DNA of 64,000 nt from Sphingomonas kyeonggiensis (GCF_030812785.1 NZ_JAUSTJ010000001.1:1488001-1552000), one strand, 5' to 3'; shown: positions 7,527 to 17,351, counted from the stretch's first letter. The notes: a model not told the origin generated them from the letters alone. Translations and numbers: made by a program.

Positions 7527-9707
7527 TCAGCCGGCGGCGTGGCCCGCGAGTGCCGCGAGCAGCAGCAGCGCCACGATGTTGGTGATCTTGATCATCGGGT
7601 TCACCGCCGGACCGGCAGTGTCCTTGTACGGATCGCCCACGGTGTCGCCGGTCACAGCCGCCTTGTGCGCGTCCGATCCCTTGCCGCCGTAATTGCCGTC
7701 CTCGATATACTTCTTGGCATTGTCCCAGGCGCCGCCGCCCGAGGTCATCGAGATGGCGACGAACAGGCCGGAGACGATCACGCCGAGCAGCATCGCGCCG
7801 ACTGCCGCGAAGCCCTGCGACTGACCGGCGACCGCGGTGATGATGAAGTAGATCGCGATCGGGCTGAGCACCGGCAGCAGCGACGGGACGATCATCTCCT
7901 TGATCGCCGCCTTGGTGACGATGTCCACCGTGCGGGCATAATTGGGGCGGCTGGTGCCGGCCATGATGCCCGGATCGTCGCGGAACTGGTTGCGGACGTC
8001 CTCGACCACCGAACCCGCCGCGCGGCCGACGGCGGTCATGCCGAAGGCGCCGAACAGATAGGGCAGCAGCGCGCCGAGCAGCAGCCCGACGATGACGTAC
8101 GGATTGTTCAGGCTAAAATCGACCGGGACGTCAGGGAAGAACTCCTTGAGGTCGGTCGTATAGGCACCGAACAGCACCAAAGCGGCGAGCGCGGCGGAGC
8201 CGATCGCATAGCCCTTGGTCACCGCCTTGGTGGTGTTGCCCACCGCGTCGAGCGCGTCGGTCTTGTGGCGGACCTCGTCCTCCAGCCCGGCCATCTCGGC
8301 GATGCCGCCGGCATTGTCGGTCACCGGGCCATAGGCGTCGAGCGCGACGACCATGCCGGCCAGCGCCAGCAGCGAGGTCGCGGCGAAGGCCACGCCGATG
8401 ATCCCGGCGATCTGATAGGCCGCGATCACCGCGACGACGATGACGAGCGTCGGCAGCGCGGTCGACTCAAGGCTGATTGCCAGGCCCTGGATGACGTTGG
8501 TGCCGTGGCCGGTCACCGAAGCCTTGGCGATCGACTTGACCGGGCGATAGTTGGTGCCGGTGTAATATTCGGTGATCCACACCAGCAGGCCGGTCACCGC
8601 CAGGCCGATCATCATGCAGATGAACAGGCTCATGCCGGTGAACTGCGCGCCCGAGGCGAGGCCGAGCGCCGCCTCGGCGGTGACATGGTCGTTCGCCTCG
8701 AGGAAGGCGGTCGGATCGACCGGCAGCGCGCCGATCGTCGCGTTCATGTCGCCCAGCGTGTACTGGGTGACCAGGTAGATTGCCGGCACCGAGAGGATCG
8801 CGGTGGTCCAGAAGCCCTTGTAGAGCGCGCCCATGATCGACTGGCTCTTGCCGAGCCGGACCATATAGGTGCCGATGATCGAGGTGATGATGCACACGCC
8901 GCCGACGATCAGCGGCAGCGCCATCAGCTTGAGCAGCTGCTCGGACGCGAGGTTCTTCACCAGCAGCGCGATCGAGACCATGGTGAGGCCGAGCGTCACG
9001 ACATAGGTCTCGAACAGGTCGGCGGCCATGCCGGCGCAGTCGCCGACATTGTCGCCGACATTGTCGGCGATCACCGCCGGGTTGCGGGGGTCGTCCTCGG
9101 GAATGCCCGCCTCGACCTTGCCGACCAGATCGGCGCCGACATCGGCGGCCTTGGTGAAGATGCCGCCGCCGAGGCGCGCGAAGATCGAGATCAGCGAGGC
9201 GCCGAGCGCCAGCGCGGTCAGCGCGAGCGTCACCGCGCGCGAATTGGGCGCGAGGCCGGCCGGGCCGGTCAGGTACCAGAACAGTACGGCGATCGCGAGC
9301 AGGCCGAGGCCCGCCACGAACATGCCGGTGATCGCGCCCGAGCGGAAGGCGAGGGTGAGTCCGCCCTGCAGCGAGCCGCGCGCGGCCTCTGCGGTGCGCA
9401 CATTGGCGCGGACCGAGATGTTCATGCCGATATAGCCGGCGACGCCCGAAAGCACCGCACCGGCCAGGAACCCGATCGTCGGCAGCGTGCCGAGCGTGAA
9501 GAACACGACCACGGCGACGATCACGCCGACGATGCCGATCGTGGTATATTGCCGGCCGAGATAGGCCTTGGCGCCTTCCTGGATGGCAGCGGCGATGCTC
9601 TGCATCTTCTCGTTGCCCGCCGGCGCTTTCAGCACCTGCTGGCTGGTCAACAAGCCATAAAGCACTGCGAGCACGCCGCAGGCTATGGCGATGTACACAA
9701 TCGTCAT
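7527..9707 (-). CDS. hppA: Membrane-bound proton-translocating pyrophosphatase (K+-independent type)
   Basis: The start ATG at 9707 gives 726 residues ([20 protein letters not shown]), the normal family length; the open frame further upstream is not coding. It is a many-helix integral membrane protein that hydrolyses pyrophosphate and pumps protons. The substrate site is seen in [20 protein letters not shown] and the conserved [19 protein letters not shown]. At the position that separates the two subclasses it has [10 protein letters not shown] (about residues 489-498) rather than GNTTAA, so it should be the K+-independent form. It is the last gene of the hisG-to-hppA minus-strand block and has its own terminator. 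Confidence 0.96.
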   Translation of the reverse strand: MTIVYIAIACGVLAVLYGLLTSQQVLKAPAGNEKMQSIAAAIQEGAKAYLGRQYTTIGIVGVIVAVVVFFTLGTLPTIGFLAGAVLSGVAGYIGMNISVRANVRTAEAARGSLQGGLTLAFRSGAITGMFVAGLGLLAIAVLFWYLTGPAGLAPNSRAVTLALTALALGASLISIFARLGGGIFTKAADVGADLVGKVEAGIPEDDPRNPAVIADNVGDNVGDCAGMAADLFETYVVTLGLTMVSIALLVKNLASEQLLKLMALPLIVGGVCIITSIIGTYMVRLGKSQSIMGALYKGFWTTAILSVPAIYLVTQYTLGDMNATIGALPVDPTAFLEANDHVTAEAALGLASGAQFTGMSLFICMMIGLAVTGLLVWITEYYTGTNYRPVKSIAKASVTGHGTNVIQGLAISLESTALPTLVIVVAVIAAYQIAGIIGVAFAATSLLALAGMVVALDAYGPVTDNAGGIAEMAGLEDEVRHKTDALDAVGNTTKAVTKGYAIGSAALAALVLFGAYTTDLKEFFPDVPVDFSLNNPYVIVGLLLGALLPYLFGAFGMTAVGRAAGSVVEDVRNQFRDDPGIMAGTSRPNYARTVDIVTKAAIKEMIVPSLLPVLSPIAIYFIITAVAGQSQGFAAVGAMLLGVIVSGLFVAISMTSGGGAWDNAKKYIEDGNYGGKGSDAHKAAVTGDTVGDPYKDTAGPAVNPMIKITNIVALLLLAALAGHAAG

Positions 9708-9817
9708 GCGTTCAAGCCCTTCCCCTATTGGATATCGAGCCGCGCCGGTCTGTGTCGCCGGATTTAAAAGGCCCGGTATGGGGAGGCTATAGAGGGTATA
9801 GCCTGAGCGCAAGCCGC

Positions 9818-10660
9818 TCAGCGATGCTGGTATCCCAGTGCGATTTCCGGGACTTGGCCGTCGAGTATCAGGGGTGCCTTGCCCGCCGCCGCCATCGCGC
9901 CGATCCGCGCGGCTGGCACCGGCGGGACGAAATCGGCGGGCGCGGCGAACAGCAGCTCGTAATCGTCGCCCCAGGTCACCGCGCGCAGCGGATCGGCACC
10001 GGGGGCGAGCGGGACTTTGCTCAGCACGATGTCGGCGGTGCAGCCGCTCGCCTCGGCCATGCGGCTGGCGTCGAGCAATAGCCCGTCGGACACGTCCATC
10101 ATCGCGGTCACATGCCCCGCCAGCGCGCGGCCATCGGCCAGCCGGGGGCGGGGGCGCAGATAGGCGGTGCCCTTGCCGCTCTCGAACCCGAGCATCGCCG
10201 CGCCGACGGGCCCGGTGATCCACAGCCCGTCGCCCGCCCGCGCGCCGTCGCGCCGGGGCACGGGCGTCACGGTCGCCCGGCCGATCGCGGTGCAGCCGAA
10301 GGTGGCCGGCGATACCGAGATGGTGTCCCCGCCGAGCAGCGGCACGTCATATTCGGTGAGGATCGCGCGCAGCCCCTCGACGAAGCGCTCGGCGCCTTCG
10401 ATCAGCACCGCGCCGATAAGCACGCCCATTGGCTCGGCGCCCTTGGCGGCGAGGTCGGACAGGTTGGTCGCGACCAGCTTCCAGGCGATGTCGAACGGAT
10501 CGGTGCCGGGGCGGTAGTGGACGCCCTCGGCGATCGCGTCATGGGTGAGGATGAGCGTCTCGCCGCCGATGGCGAGCGTCGCCACATCGTCGCGCAGCCC
10601 CTCCGACCCGGGGTGGAGCGGCAGGGTGCGCAAGGCGGCGATGAACTGGGCCTCGTTCAT
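9818..10660 (-). CDS. thiL: Thiamine-monophosphate kinase
   Basis: The start ATG at 10660 gives 280 residues ([10 protein letters not shown]). Motifs include the N-terminal [23 protein letters not shown] and [19 protein letters not shown], then [20 protein letters not shown] and [20 protein letters not shown], which bind ATP and Mg. The enzyme makes thiamine pyrophosphate from thiamine monophosphate. It is at the short end for the family (about 280-330). nusB lies upstream across a 149-base repeat, an order common in proteobacteria. Confidence 0.93.
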   Translation of the reverse strand: MNEAQFIAALRTLPLHPGSEGLRDDVATLAIGGETLILTHDAIAEGVHYRPGTDPFDIAWKLVATNLSDLAAKGAEPMGVLIGAVLIEGAERFVEGLRAILTEYDVPLLGGDTISVSPATFGCTAIGRATVTPVPRRDGARAGDGLWITGPVGAAMLGFESGKGTAYLRPRPRLADGRALAGHVTAMMDVSDGLLLDASRMAEASGCTADIVLSKVPLAPGADPLRAVTWGDDYELLFAAPADFVPPVPAARIGAMAAAGKAPLILDGQVPEIALGYQHR

Positions 10661-10667
10661 GCGCTTT

Positions 10668-10816
10668 CCTCCCTCGGAGCGGAGCTCCGGGGGAGGGGGA
10701 CCGCCGCCGAAGGCGGTGGTGGAGGGGGTAAAGCCCCATGCACCGTCGCCCGTGGAGAAGCCCCCTCCACCATTCGCTGCGCGAATGGTCCCCCTCCCCC
10801 GCTTCGCGAGGGAGGA
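10668..10816. repeat. Long inverted repeat (CCTCCCTCG...GGGAGGGGGACC type) between nusB and thiL
   Basis: TCCTCCCTCGGAGCGGAGCT followed by GGGGGAGGGGGACCGCC on the left is mirrored on the right by GGTCCCCCTCCCCCGCTTCG plus CGAGGGAGGA. The middle contains GGTGGTGGAGGGGG mirrored by CCCCCTCCACC. It nearly fills the gap between the nusB stop and the thiL start. A second copy of this class is at 21580-21741. Confidence 0.85.
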
Positions 10817-10826
10817 GAAAAGGTGT

Positions 10827-11288
10827 TCAACCCCGCACTTCCTTGGCGACGGCGTCGAGGATGCCGTTGACGAAGCCCTTCTCGCGGCGGTCGTAGAAGG
10901 CGTCGGTGACGTCGAGATACTCGCTGATCGCGGCGCCGACCGGCACATCCTTGCGCCCCATCAGCTCATAGGTGCCGGCGCGCAGGATCTGGCGCATCGG
11001 CTTGTCGAGCCGGTCGAGCGTCCAGTCGGCGGTCAGCTTGCCGGCGATGATCCGGTCGATCTCGTCGCGGCGCTCGCTCACCCCGGTGACGATGTCGTCG
11101 AAGAACGCGATGTCCGCCTCGGCATATTCGACGTCCTCGATCGTCGCCCCCAGGCGATGATTGTGGAACTCGTGGAGCAGCGCGGGAATCGAGACCGCTT
11201 CCATTTCGTGCTGGTACAGCGCCTGCACGGCGGCGAGGCGCGCCGCGGCGCGCGCCTTGGAACGGGACTTTGCTTGATGGCTTGGCAT
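10827..11288 (-). CDS. nusB: Transcription antitermination factor NusB
   Basis: Start ATG at 11288 (MPSHQAKSRSKARAAARLAA) gives 153 residues; an ATG 12 bases upstream is possible. The all-helical NusB fold is recognised from RLAAVQALYQHEM near the N-terminus and from WTLDRLDKPMRQILRAGTYE and VNGILDAVAKEVRG. With NusE (S10), NusB binds boxA RNA and promotes antitermination of rRNA operons. It lies between a small DUF gene and thiL on the same strand, with hairpin repeats on both sides. Confidence 0.94.
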   Translation of the reverse strand: MPSHQAKSRSKARAAARLAAVQALYQHEMEAVSIPALLHEFHNHRLGATIEDVEYAEADIAFFDDIVTGVSERRDEIDRIIAGKLTADWTLDRLDKPMRQILRAGTYELMGRKDVPVGAAISEYLDVTDAFYDRREKGFVNGILDAVAKEVRG

Positions 11289-11367
11289 GGTCCGCCCCAT
11301 AGGTCGCTTCGGGCGAGTTGGCAAAGGTGCGTTGCATGGCGGTGGTTCCGCGCCTGTACGCTGAACT

Positions 11368-11472
11368 GTCACCCCGGCCTCGTGCCGGGGTCCACCGGGA
11401 GGCGAGTCATGGGCATGAGGCTCTACGGCAGCGCGCGAGGCACAATGGACCCCGGCACAAGGCCGGGGTGAC
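11368..11472. repeat. REP-like inverted repeat (GTCACCCCGGCCTCGTGCCGGGGTCC type)
   Basis: GTCACCCCGGCCTCGTGCCG and GGGTCCA on the left are mirrored by TGGACCCCGGCACAAGGCCG and GGGTGAC on the right, with about 50 bases between. Each arm is also a hairpin. This is a third repeat class in the window, found once; it lies just 3' of the DUF gene and upstream of nusB. Confidence 0.8.
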
Positions 11473-11480
11473 GGATTGAA

Positions 11481-11870
11481 TTAACCCCGCGGCCACGCCT
11501 TCAGCGGCTCGCGCCCGGCATAGGCGACGCTCTCGTCATTCCCCGCCTGCACCTCGATCACATGCTCCGGCCCGAACGGCACCTCGGTGCCCAGCCAGAA
11601 CTCGTCATTCTCGTCGATCTCGGGCTCGTTATCGAGCAGCCCGAAATAGCCGCCATCTGCGGCTTCGCGCACCACCACCCACATCCGCTCGACGATCGGC
11701 TCGTCATCCTCCTCAACTGCGATGACGAAGATCAACTTGGCGAAGTCACCCGGCCGCAGACCGGTACGGGTCGCTTCGTCGGGGATCTCGAAGCTCTCGG
11801 GGTGGAGCAGATGGCGCTCAAGGCCGCTTTCGAGGCACCAGCCATCCTCATCCAGATCGGGTGTGCGCAT
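11481..11870 (-). CDS. Conserved acidic protein, possibly DUF2314-like
   Basis: 129 residues, strongly acidic, with no signal peptide. The segment MWVVVREAADGGYFGLLDNE followed by DENDEFWLGTEVPFGPEHVI resembles DUF2314/DUF2185-type folds, in which a tryptophan-containing strand pair precedes a 'G-L-L-D-N-E-P' turn; this match is tentative. The ATG at 11870 overlaps the TGA of hisD by one base (TGATG), so translation is probably coupled to hisD. Function unknown; linkage to hisD is common in sphingomonads but need not mean a role in histidine synthesis. Confidence 0.7.
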   Translation of the reverse strand: MRTPDLDEDGWCLESGLERHLLHPESFEIPDEATRTGLRPGDFAKLIFVIAVEEDDEPIVERMWVVVREAADGGYFGLLDNEPEIDENDEFWLGTEVPFGPEHVIEVQAGNDESVAYAGREPLKAWPRG

Positions 11871-13162
11871 CACTTGCTCCTCAGACGGATGGCGACCGAC
11901 TCGGCATGCGCCGGCAGCCCCTCGGCATGGGCGAGCGCCACCGCGGCCGGGCCGATCGCCGCCAGTCCGGCCTGATCGAGCGACAGGAAACTGGTGCGCT
12001 TCATGAAGTCGAGCACCGAAAGACCCGAGGCGAAGCGCGCCCGGCGGCCGGTCGGCAGCACATGGTTCGGCCCCGCGACATAATCGCCCACCGCCTCCGG
12101 CGTGTAGCGGCCGATGAAGACGGAGCCGGCATGGCGCACCATGTCGAACAGCCCCTCGGCCTGGTCGCAGGCCAGCTCGAGATGCTCGGGCGCCAGCCGG
12201 TCGACCAGCGGCATCGCGCTGACCAGGTCGGGCACGACGATGATCGCGCCATTCGCGTCCCAGCTCGCCCGCGCGGTCTGCTCGGTCGCCAGCTTGGCGA
12301 GCGCGCGCTCGACCGCTTCGGCGACCTTGTCGGCGAAGGCCGCATCGTCGGTGAACAGGATCGACTGGCTGGTCGGGTCATGCTCGGCCTGGCTGAGCAG
12401 GTCGGCGGCGATCCAGTCGGCGTCGTTCTTGCCGTCCGCGACCACCACGATCTCGCTGGGGCCGGCGACCATGTCGATGCCGACCACGCCGTAGAGCTGG
12501 CGCTTGGCCTCGGCCACCCAGGCATTGCCCGGGCCGGTGATCACGTCGACCGGCGCGATCTTCTCGGTGCCATAGGCGAGCGCGGCGATCGCCTGCGCCC
12601 CGCCGACGCGCCAGATCTCGTCCACCCCGGCGAGATGCGCGGCGGCCAGCACCAGCGGGTTGACCTCGCCGTTCGGGGTCGGCGTGACCATCACCAGCCG
12701 GCCGACCCCCGCCGCGCGCGCCGGCAGCGCGTTCATCAGCACCGAGCTGGGATAGGCCGCGCGTCCGCCGGGAACATAGACGCCGGCGGCATCCACCGCC
12801 CGCCAGCGCGCGCCCAGCCGGATGCCGGCGGAATCGATCTCGTCGCGATCCTCGGGCTTCTGCTTGGAATGGTAGATGGCGATCCGCTCGGCGGCGAGCT
12901 CGAGCGCGTCGCGCAGTTCGGGGGTGAGCCCTTCCCAGGCGGCCAGGCAATCGGCGCGGTCGAGCTTCCAGCCCTGGGCATCGAGGTCGAACTTGTCGAA
13001 GCGCTGGGTGAGGTCCCTGAGCGCCGCATCGCCCTCGGTCCTGACCTTCGCGACGATCGTCGCAACGTCGCGCGCGACATCCTCGTCGGCCTCGCGCCGG
13101 GCGTTGACCAGATCGGTGAAGGCGGCGGCGAAGCCGGGGTCGGAGGCGTTCAGGCGGATCAA
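11870..13162 (-). CDS. hisD: Histidinol dehydrogenase
   Basis: 430 residues with the full HisD signature: [20 protein letters not shown], the NAD site, [32 protein letters not shown] with catalytic and zinc residues, and [14 protein letters not shown] (Glu/His). It oxidises L-histidinol to histidine in the last two steps of the pathway. The start is TTG at 13160-13162, overlapping the hisG stop by 4 bases. Its Shine-Dalgarno (GGGAGGGG) is part of an inserted repeat, which is unusual. hisD is coupled to the downstream DUF gene. Confidence 0.95.
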   Translation of the reverse strand: MIRLNASDPGFAAAFTDLVNARREADEDVARDVATIVAKVRTEGDAALRDLTQRFDKFDLDAQGWKLDRADCLAAWEGLTPELRDALELAAERIAIYHSKQKPEDRDEIDSAGIRLGARWRAVDAAGVYVPGGRAAYPSSVLMNALPARAAGVGRLVMVTPTPNGEVNPLVLAAAHLAGVDEIWRVGGAQAIAALAYGTEKIAPVDVITGPGNAWVAEAKRQLYGVVGIDMVAGPSEIVVVADGKNDADWIAADLLSQAEHDPTSQSILFTDDAAFADKVAEAVERALAKLATEQTARASWDANGAIIVVPDLVSAMPLVDRLAPEHLELACDQAEGLFDMVRHAGSVFIGRYTPEAVGDYVAGPNHVLPTGRRARFASGLSVLDFMKRTSFLSLDQAGLAAIGPAAVALAHAEGLPAHAESVAIRLRSK

Positions 13163-13905
13163 ATTCCCCTCCCGCTTGCGGGAGGGGTCAGGGGAGAGGC
13201 TATCCCAACCTCGCCCAGATCAGGCCCTCCCCCGACCCCTCCCGCAAGCGGGAGGGGAGAGACAGCCTTCCTGAACTTGTCGACCAGCGGCACGACATCC
13301 GTCGCCCGCGTCTTGAACGCGGCGCGGTTGACCACCAGCCGGCTGCTCACCTCGGCGATCACCTCGACCTCGACCAGCCCATTCTCCTTGAGCGTCCGCC
13401 CCGAGGAGACCAGGTCGACGATGCGCGGCGCCAGCCCCAGCACCGGGGCCAGCTCCATCGCGCCGTTGAGCTTGATGCACTCGGCCTGCACCCCGCGCGC
13501 CTCGAAATGGGCGCGGGTGATGTGCGGATACTTCGTCGCGACGCGGACATGGCTCCAGCCGCGCGGATCGTCCTTCTCCGCCAGGTCCGCCGGCTCGGCG
13601 ACCGAGATGCGGCAATGGCCGATACCGAGGTCCACCGGCGCGTAGAGCTCCGAATAGTCGAACTCGGCAAGCACGTCCGACCCGACGATGCCCAGCTGCG
13701 CGGCGCCATGCGCGACGAAGGTCGCCACGTCGAACGCGCGCACGCGGATCAGGTCGATCGCCGGCGTGTTGGTCTTGAAGCGCAGCGCCCGCGAGCGCTC
13801 GTCCGAAAAGTCGGGCTCGGGGATGATGCCGACGCGGGCGAGCAGCGGCAGCGCCTCGTCGAGGATGCGCCCCTTGGGGACGGCAAGGATCAGCGGTTCG
13901 GTCAT
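13159..13905 (-). CDS. hisG: ATP phosphoribosyltransferase (short form) with a repeat-derived C-terminal tail
   Basis: Start ATG at 13905 ([20 protein letters not shown]) gives 248 residues. Motifs are [20 protein letters not shown], the PRPP loop [16 protein letters not shown], and a C-terminal core ending near [11 protein letters not shown] (about residue 216). The last 33 residues ([12 protein letters not shown] ... [11 protein letters not shown]) are read entirely from the hairpin repeat at 13165-13258. Short-form HisG is normally about 210-230 residues and works with HisZ, which is not in this window. It catalyses the first, feedback-controlled step of histidine synthesis. It is the first gene of the block and diverges from a DUF2332 gene 63 bases away. 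Confidence 0.93.
   Translation of the reverse strand: MTEPLILAVPKGRILDEALPLLARVGIIPEPDFSDERSRALRFKTNTPAIDLIRVRAFDVATFVAHGAAQLGIVGSDVLAEFDYSELYAPVDLGIGHCRISVAEPADLAEKDDPRGWSHVRVATKYPHITRAHFEARGVQAECIKLNGAMELAPVLGLAPRIVDLVSSGRTLKENGLVEVEVIAEVSSRLVVNRAAFKTRATDVVPLVDKFRKAVSPLPLAGGVGGGPDLGEVGIASPLTPPASGRGI
13165..13258. repeat. REP-like inverted repeat (CCCCTCCCGC type) inside the hisG/hisD junction
   Basis: Left arm TCCCCTCCCGCTTGCGGGAG with GGGTC and right arm GACCCCTCCCGCAAGCGGGA with GGGGA face each other across about 50 bases. Each arm is a hairpin. The repeat is translated as the C-terminal 33 residues of HisG, and its left arm carries the GGAGG used by hisD. Confidence 0.9.
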
Positions 13906-13968
13906 CGAAGCCGGGGCTTTACTCGGGGCACCCCCAAGGCGCAACAGAGCGGCCGCGGAGGGTTTCTA

Positions 13969-15066
13969 ATGGCCAGTGAAGAGAATAACCGCAGCGCGTT
14001 TCGCATCCAGGAATTCTATTGCCGCAAGATGGATGCGCCGATCTACGCGGCCATCTGCGCCGCGATCGCCGACGGGCTCGACCGCGGCAGCGAGACCGGG
14101 CGCAAGGTGCTCGACTGGCCGGGCGAGCCGACTCGCGATGCCCTCCCGCTGCGATTGATCGGCGGGCTCCACGCGCTGGTGCTGGCCGGCAAGGACGCGG
14201 AACTGGCCGAGGTCTTCGCCGGCCGGCTGGAGGGCACGGCGCTGCAGGCGGCGCTCAACCGCGTGCTCGCCCGCAACGATGCCGCCTTGCTCCCCTGGCT
14301 CGACGGCCCGCCCCAGACCAACGAGCCCGGCCGTTCGGGCGCGCTGATCGTCGGGCTGCTCGAAGTCGCGCGGCGGCTGGGGCCGAAGCTGGAGATCGTC
14401 GAGATCGGCTCGAGCGGCGGGCTCAACCTGCTGATCGACCGCTATCGCTTCGACCTGGGCGGTGCGCTGCTCGGCCCGGCCGACTCGCCGGTGATCATCG
14501 CCCCCGCCTGGCTCGGCGACCCGCCCGCACTGCCCGAACTGGAGATCGTCTCCACCCGCGGCTGCGACATCCAGCCGCTCGACGTCACCGACCCTGCGGT
14601 CGAGGCGCGGCTGTCGGCCTATGTCTGGGCGGAGACGCCGATGCGACTGGAGCGGCTGCAAAAGGCGATCGGCATGATCCGCAAGCAGGGCGTCCGTCTC
14701 GACCGCGCAGATGCCGCTGACTGGGTCGAGGCGCGGCTGGCCGAGCCGCAGGAGTCGGGCGTCACCCGCGTGCTGATGCATTCGGTCGTCTGGCAATATG
14801 TCCCCGATGCCAGCACCGCGCGCATCCGCGCGGCAATGGAAGCGGCCGGTGCGGCGGCTACGTCCGAACGCCCGCTCGCCTGGGTCGCGATGGAGCCCGA
14901 TCGTGCGCTTGGCGAGCAGGTGGTGAGCGTGCGGACCTGGCCCGATGGCGGCTCGCGCATCACGGTCGCCACCGCGCACGCCCATGCCGCCTGGGTCCGT
15001 CCGGGCGCGGAGCGCAGTTCCGAACAGGGCATTCTCCTCGATGCGGCGGCGGAGGTGCGGATCTGA
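13969..15066 (+). CDS. DUF2332 family protein
   Basis: 365 residues starting at the ATG after a GGAGG at 13957-13961. The sequence fits DUF2332: FRIQEFYCRKMDAPIYAAIC, LLEVARRLGPKLEIVEIGSS followed by GGLNLLIDRYRFD (a SAM-methyltransferase-like glycine loop), GCDIQPLDVTDPAVEARL, and a C-terminal WPDGGSRITVATAHAHAAWV. The biochemical role is unknown. Its stop overlaps the next ATG (TGATG), so it forms a two-gene unit with the DUF6157 gene, and it diverges from hisG. Confidence 0.85.
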   Translation: MASEENNRSAFRIQEFYCRKMDAPIYAAICAAIADGLDRGSETGRKVLDWPGEPTRDALPLRLIGGLHALVLAGKDAELAEVFAGRLEGTALQAALNRVLARNDAALLPWLDGPPQTNEPGRSGALIVGLLEVARRLGPKLEIVEIGSSGGLNLLIDRYRFDLGGALLGPADSPVIIAPAWLGDPPALPELEIVSTRGCDIQPLDVTDPAVEARLSAYVWAETPMRLERLQKAIGMIRKQGVRLDRADAADWVEARLAEPQESGVTRVLMHSVVWQYVPDASTARIRAAMEAAGAAATSERPLAWVAMEPDRALGEQVVSVRTWPDGGSRITVATAHAHAAWVRPGAERSSEQGILLDAAAEVRI

Positions 15067-15446
15067 TGAAGTCGACCAATTATCGCGACACGCTGATCAC
15101 CGCTTCGCCGGACAGCCCGGTGTCGGCGGGGACAATCCCCGAGAAGCCCGGCACGGTGGCCGCGGTCCAGCATGCTCTGCTGGCCGAGCCCTATTCGATG
15201 ACCAGCGACGACCTGCTCTTCGCCGCCTATCGTGAGCGCGGCGGCGACAAGGATCGCGACGAATTCTTCGCCAAACCCCAGGCCTGCCTGCGCGCCTCGC
15301 CGCTGGTGAAGCAGTTCGGCTGGGGCGTGCATCATGACGGCGAGGGGCGGATCGCGCTGCTCGGCATGGAGAGCGCCGACTATCGCCGGCTGTTGGAGGA
15401 TCCCGCCGTTGCCAAAGCGCCGGGGATGCGGCGGAGTCGATCCTGA
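15066..15446 (+). CDS. DUF6157 family protein
   Basis: 126 residues starting MKSTNYRDTLITASPDSPVS, the typical DUF6157 opening, with EPYSMTSDDLLFAAYRERGG and ASPLVKQFGWGVHHDGEGRI. Cytosolic, function unknown. Translation is coupled to the preceding DUF2332 gene by a one-base overlap. Confidence 0.85.
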   Translation: MKSTNYRDTLITASPDSPVSAGTIPEKPGTVAAVQHALLAEPYSMTSDDLLFAAYRERGGDKDRDEFFAKPQACLRASPLVKQFGWGVHHDGEGRIALLGMESADYRRLLEDPAVAKAPGMRRSRS

Positions 15447-15469
15447 TCCGCCATCCCGGCCGCCCCAAT

Positions 15470-15558
15470 CGTCATCCCGGCGAAAGCCGGGATCTCAGGC
15501 GAAGGCGCGGACGGCAGGACAAGAGCCGCAGGAGATCCCGGCTTTCGCCGGGATGACG
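15470..15558. repeat. REP-like inverted repeat (CGTCATCCCGGCGAAAGCCG type)
   Basis: CGTCATCCCGGCGAAAGCCG plus GGATCTC is mirrored by GAGATCCCGGCTTTCGCCGG plus GATGACG, with about 35 bases between. Just to the right, 15566-15595 (TGCAAGGTAGGATTTCGCCT) matches one part of the longer composite repeats at 25712 and 35428. Confidence 0.9.
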
Positions 15559-15699
15559 GGTGTAGTTGCAAGGTAGGATTTCGCCTGCTCTGGTCGCTGG
15601 ATGGCGTGGCACGCACTTCGATTTCGGGGTGATTCGGATCGATGCGCAGGGCGCCCGGGCAAAGTGAAACGACTTGCCGCGACTCCCTTCACTTTGCGG

Positions 15700-16587
15700 T
15701 CAGGCGAGCCACTCCAATATCGCCTCGGTCACCAACTCGGGCTTCTCCCAGGGCACGAAATGCCCGGCATTCGCGATCTTCACCACGGTGAGGTCCGGCA
15801 CATAGCGATCCAGCCCGTCGAGCTGCACGGGCAGCAGCGCGGTGTCCTTCATCGCCCAGATCACCAAGGTCGGCTGGGTCACCGGCGGGAAGGGCGCGTC
15901 GAGCCATATCGGGCGTTCGGGCGTCTCGCCGGGCGCGGGCACCAGCACCGCGCTGCCGCGGTACCAGTTGAGCATCGCAGTCAACGCGCCCGGCGGGCTC
16001 CATTCGGCCAGATAGGCGGGCTTTTCCGGCTCGAGCAGCGCAGCATCGGTGTATTTGGCGAAGCTCTGGTCGAAGAAGGTCTCCAGCCCGATCCGCTCGA
16101 CGAACTGTTCGAAGTCGGGGTTGCGGAAGGCGGTCATGTACTGGCTCGCCGCGCGCTGGTCGGGGTCGTCGAACAGGCTGCGCTGGAAGACCAGGGGGTG
16201 CGGCGCGTTGACGATGATCAGCCGGGCGATGCGCTGCGGGTTCTGCAGCGCCGCCATCCAGGCGATCGCGCCGCCCCAGTCATGCCCGATCAAGGTGAAC
16301 GGCCCGATGCCGAGATGGTCGGCCAGCGCGAGCAGGTCGCCCACCGGCTTGTCCGGCGTGTAATTCTCCACCCCTTCCGGCTTGGAACTGTGGCCGAAGC
16401 CGCGCTGGTCGGGCGCGATGACATAATGGTCGCGGGCCAGCGCCGGGATCTGGTTGCGCCAGGTGCGGTGCGATTCGGGGAAGCCGTGGAGCAGCACCAC
16501 CGGCGGGTTGGCGGGATCGCCCGCGATCGCCACGTTCAGCTCGACGCCGGTGGGCAGCGTGATGCGCTGGAGTTCGAACTCGGCCAT
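15700..16587 (-). CDS. Alpha/beta hydrolase, epoxide-hydrolase-like
   Basis: Start ATG at 16587 (MAEFELQRITLPTGVELNVA) gives 295 residues. The oxyanion motif HGFPESH is at 34-40, and the nucleophile elbow GHDWGG puts Asp103 as nucleophile, as in epoxide hydrolases and haloalkane dehalogenases rather than serine esterases. The acid and base are probably in WAMKDTALLP and NAGHFVPWEKPE. Two tyrosines in the cap (for example YMTAF and WYRGSAV) fit epoxide hydrolase. No signal peptide. Substrate unknown. It stands alone between repeats and a divergent secreted-protein gene. Confidence 0.85.
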   Translation of the reverse strand: MAEFELQRITLPTGVELNVAIAGDPANPPVVLLHGFPESHRTWRNQIPALARDHYVIAPDQRGFGHSSKPEGVENYTPDKPVGDLLALADHLGIGPFTLIGHDWGGAIAWMAALQNPQRIARLIIVNAPHPLVFQRSLFDDPDQRAASQYMTAFRNPDFEQFVERIGLETFFDQSFAKYTDAALLEPEKPAYLAEWSPPGALTAMLNWYRGSAVLVPAPGETPERPIWLDAPFPPVTQPTLVIWAMKDTALLPVQLDGLDRYVPDLTVVKIANAGHFVPWEKPELVTEAILEWLA

Positions 16588-16688
16588 GTCGCCTCTCCCT
16601 TTTCGGCCGAGCCTAGCGAACATGCGACGACCTGCAAGGACCCGATGGTCGCCGCGGACGTTGAGCCGCGGGACGAGAGGAGAGGGAC

Positions 16689-17174
16689 ATGCTCGCATTG
16701 CTGCCGTTGATGCTGGGGCTCGCCCTGCCGGACGGGTTCGTGACCAAGAACATCAACAGCCTGGACGGCGAAGTGCTGGCGCTGCTCGGCCCGGGCTTCG
16801 TCAGCGCGCCGCGGCCGGGCAAGCTGGCCTATAGCTGCCCCGATTGCGCCGGCCAGCCGATTCTCGGCATCGAGTTCGGCCGCCAGGTCGACGGTACCGA
16901 GGGGCGGGTCCGCTCGGGCGAGACGAAGATCGAGGACCTGCAGGCGCAATGCCAGGCGCGCAGCCCGGAGTGCAGGATCGAGGCGCTCGATGCCGGCCCG
17001 GCTGTCGGCTGGGTGAGCAGCTATGCGATCGGCAGCGACCAGGGCGCCACCGCGATACTGATCCGCGACGGCGACCTGCTGACGATCCGCTCGGTCGCCA
17101 ACGACGCAGGCATGGCCCGCGCCAATCTCGACAAGCTGCTGCCGCTGGTGCGGGAGAAGATTGTCGGCCCATAG
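16689..17174 (+). CDS. Small secreted protein of unknown function
   Basis: 161 residues with a short hydrophobic N-terminus (MLALLPLMLGLALPDGFVTK) that may be a signal peptide. It has a CPDCAG pair and two further cysteines (QCQARSPECRIEAL) that could form disulphides in the periplasm. A Shine-Dalgarno (GAGAGGAGAGG) lies at 16674-16684. No family recognised. It diverges from the epoxide-hydrolase-like gene with about 100 bases between. Confidence 0.65.
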   Translation: MLALLPLMLGLALPDGFVTKNINSLDGEVLALLGPGFVSAPRPGKLAYSCPDCAGQPILGIEFGRQVDGTEGRVRSGETKIEDLQAQCQARSPECRIEALDAGPAVGWVSSYAIGSDQGATAILIRDGDLLTIRSVANDAGMARANLDKLLPLVREKIVGP

Positions 17175-17211
17175 GCGTCGCCGCGCCCCACAACCGTCAT
17201 CCCAACCAGTC

Positions 17212-17292
17212 CGTCATCCCGACGAAAGTCGGGATCTCAGGCGAAGGCGCGGGAAGGAGCCGCACGAGATCCCGGCTTTCGCCGGGATGACG
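17212..17292. repeat. REP-like inverted repeat (CGTCATCCCGACGAAAGTCG type)
   Basis: CGTCATCCCGACGAAAGTCG plus GGATCTC is mirrored by GAGATCCCGGCTTTCGCCGG plus GATGACG. The left arm differs from the standard unit by a compensating pair (C..G to A..T), so the hairpin is kept. A half-unit, CCGTCATCCCA, lies at 17194-17204. Confidence 0.85.
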
Positions 17293-17351
17293 ACCTTGAG
17301 GCAGCCGGGATGACAGATTCGCCGGGGGCGACGGGCTGGCCGGGGTTATGG

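Noticed and set aside
7539..9767. A 742-codon plus-strand frame opposite hppA
   Set aside because: It is His/Asp/Arg-rich and has no motif; the membrane pyrophosphatase on the other strand is certain.
9708..10223. N-terminal extension of the hppA frame upstream of the ATG at 9707
   Set aside because: The extension is proline- and arginine-rich, overlaps thiL in another frame, and family proteins begin at the chosen ATG.
10861..11472. Upstream extension of nusB into the 11368 repeat
   Set aside because: The added residues are encoded by spacer and part of a hairpin repeat; homologues start at MPSHQ-like sequences.
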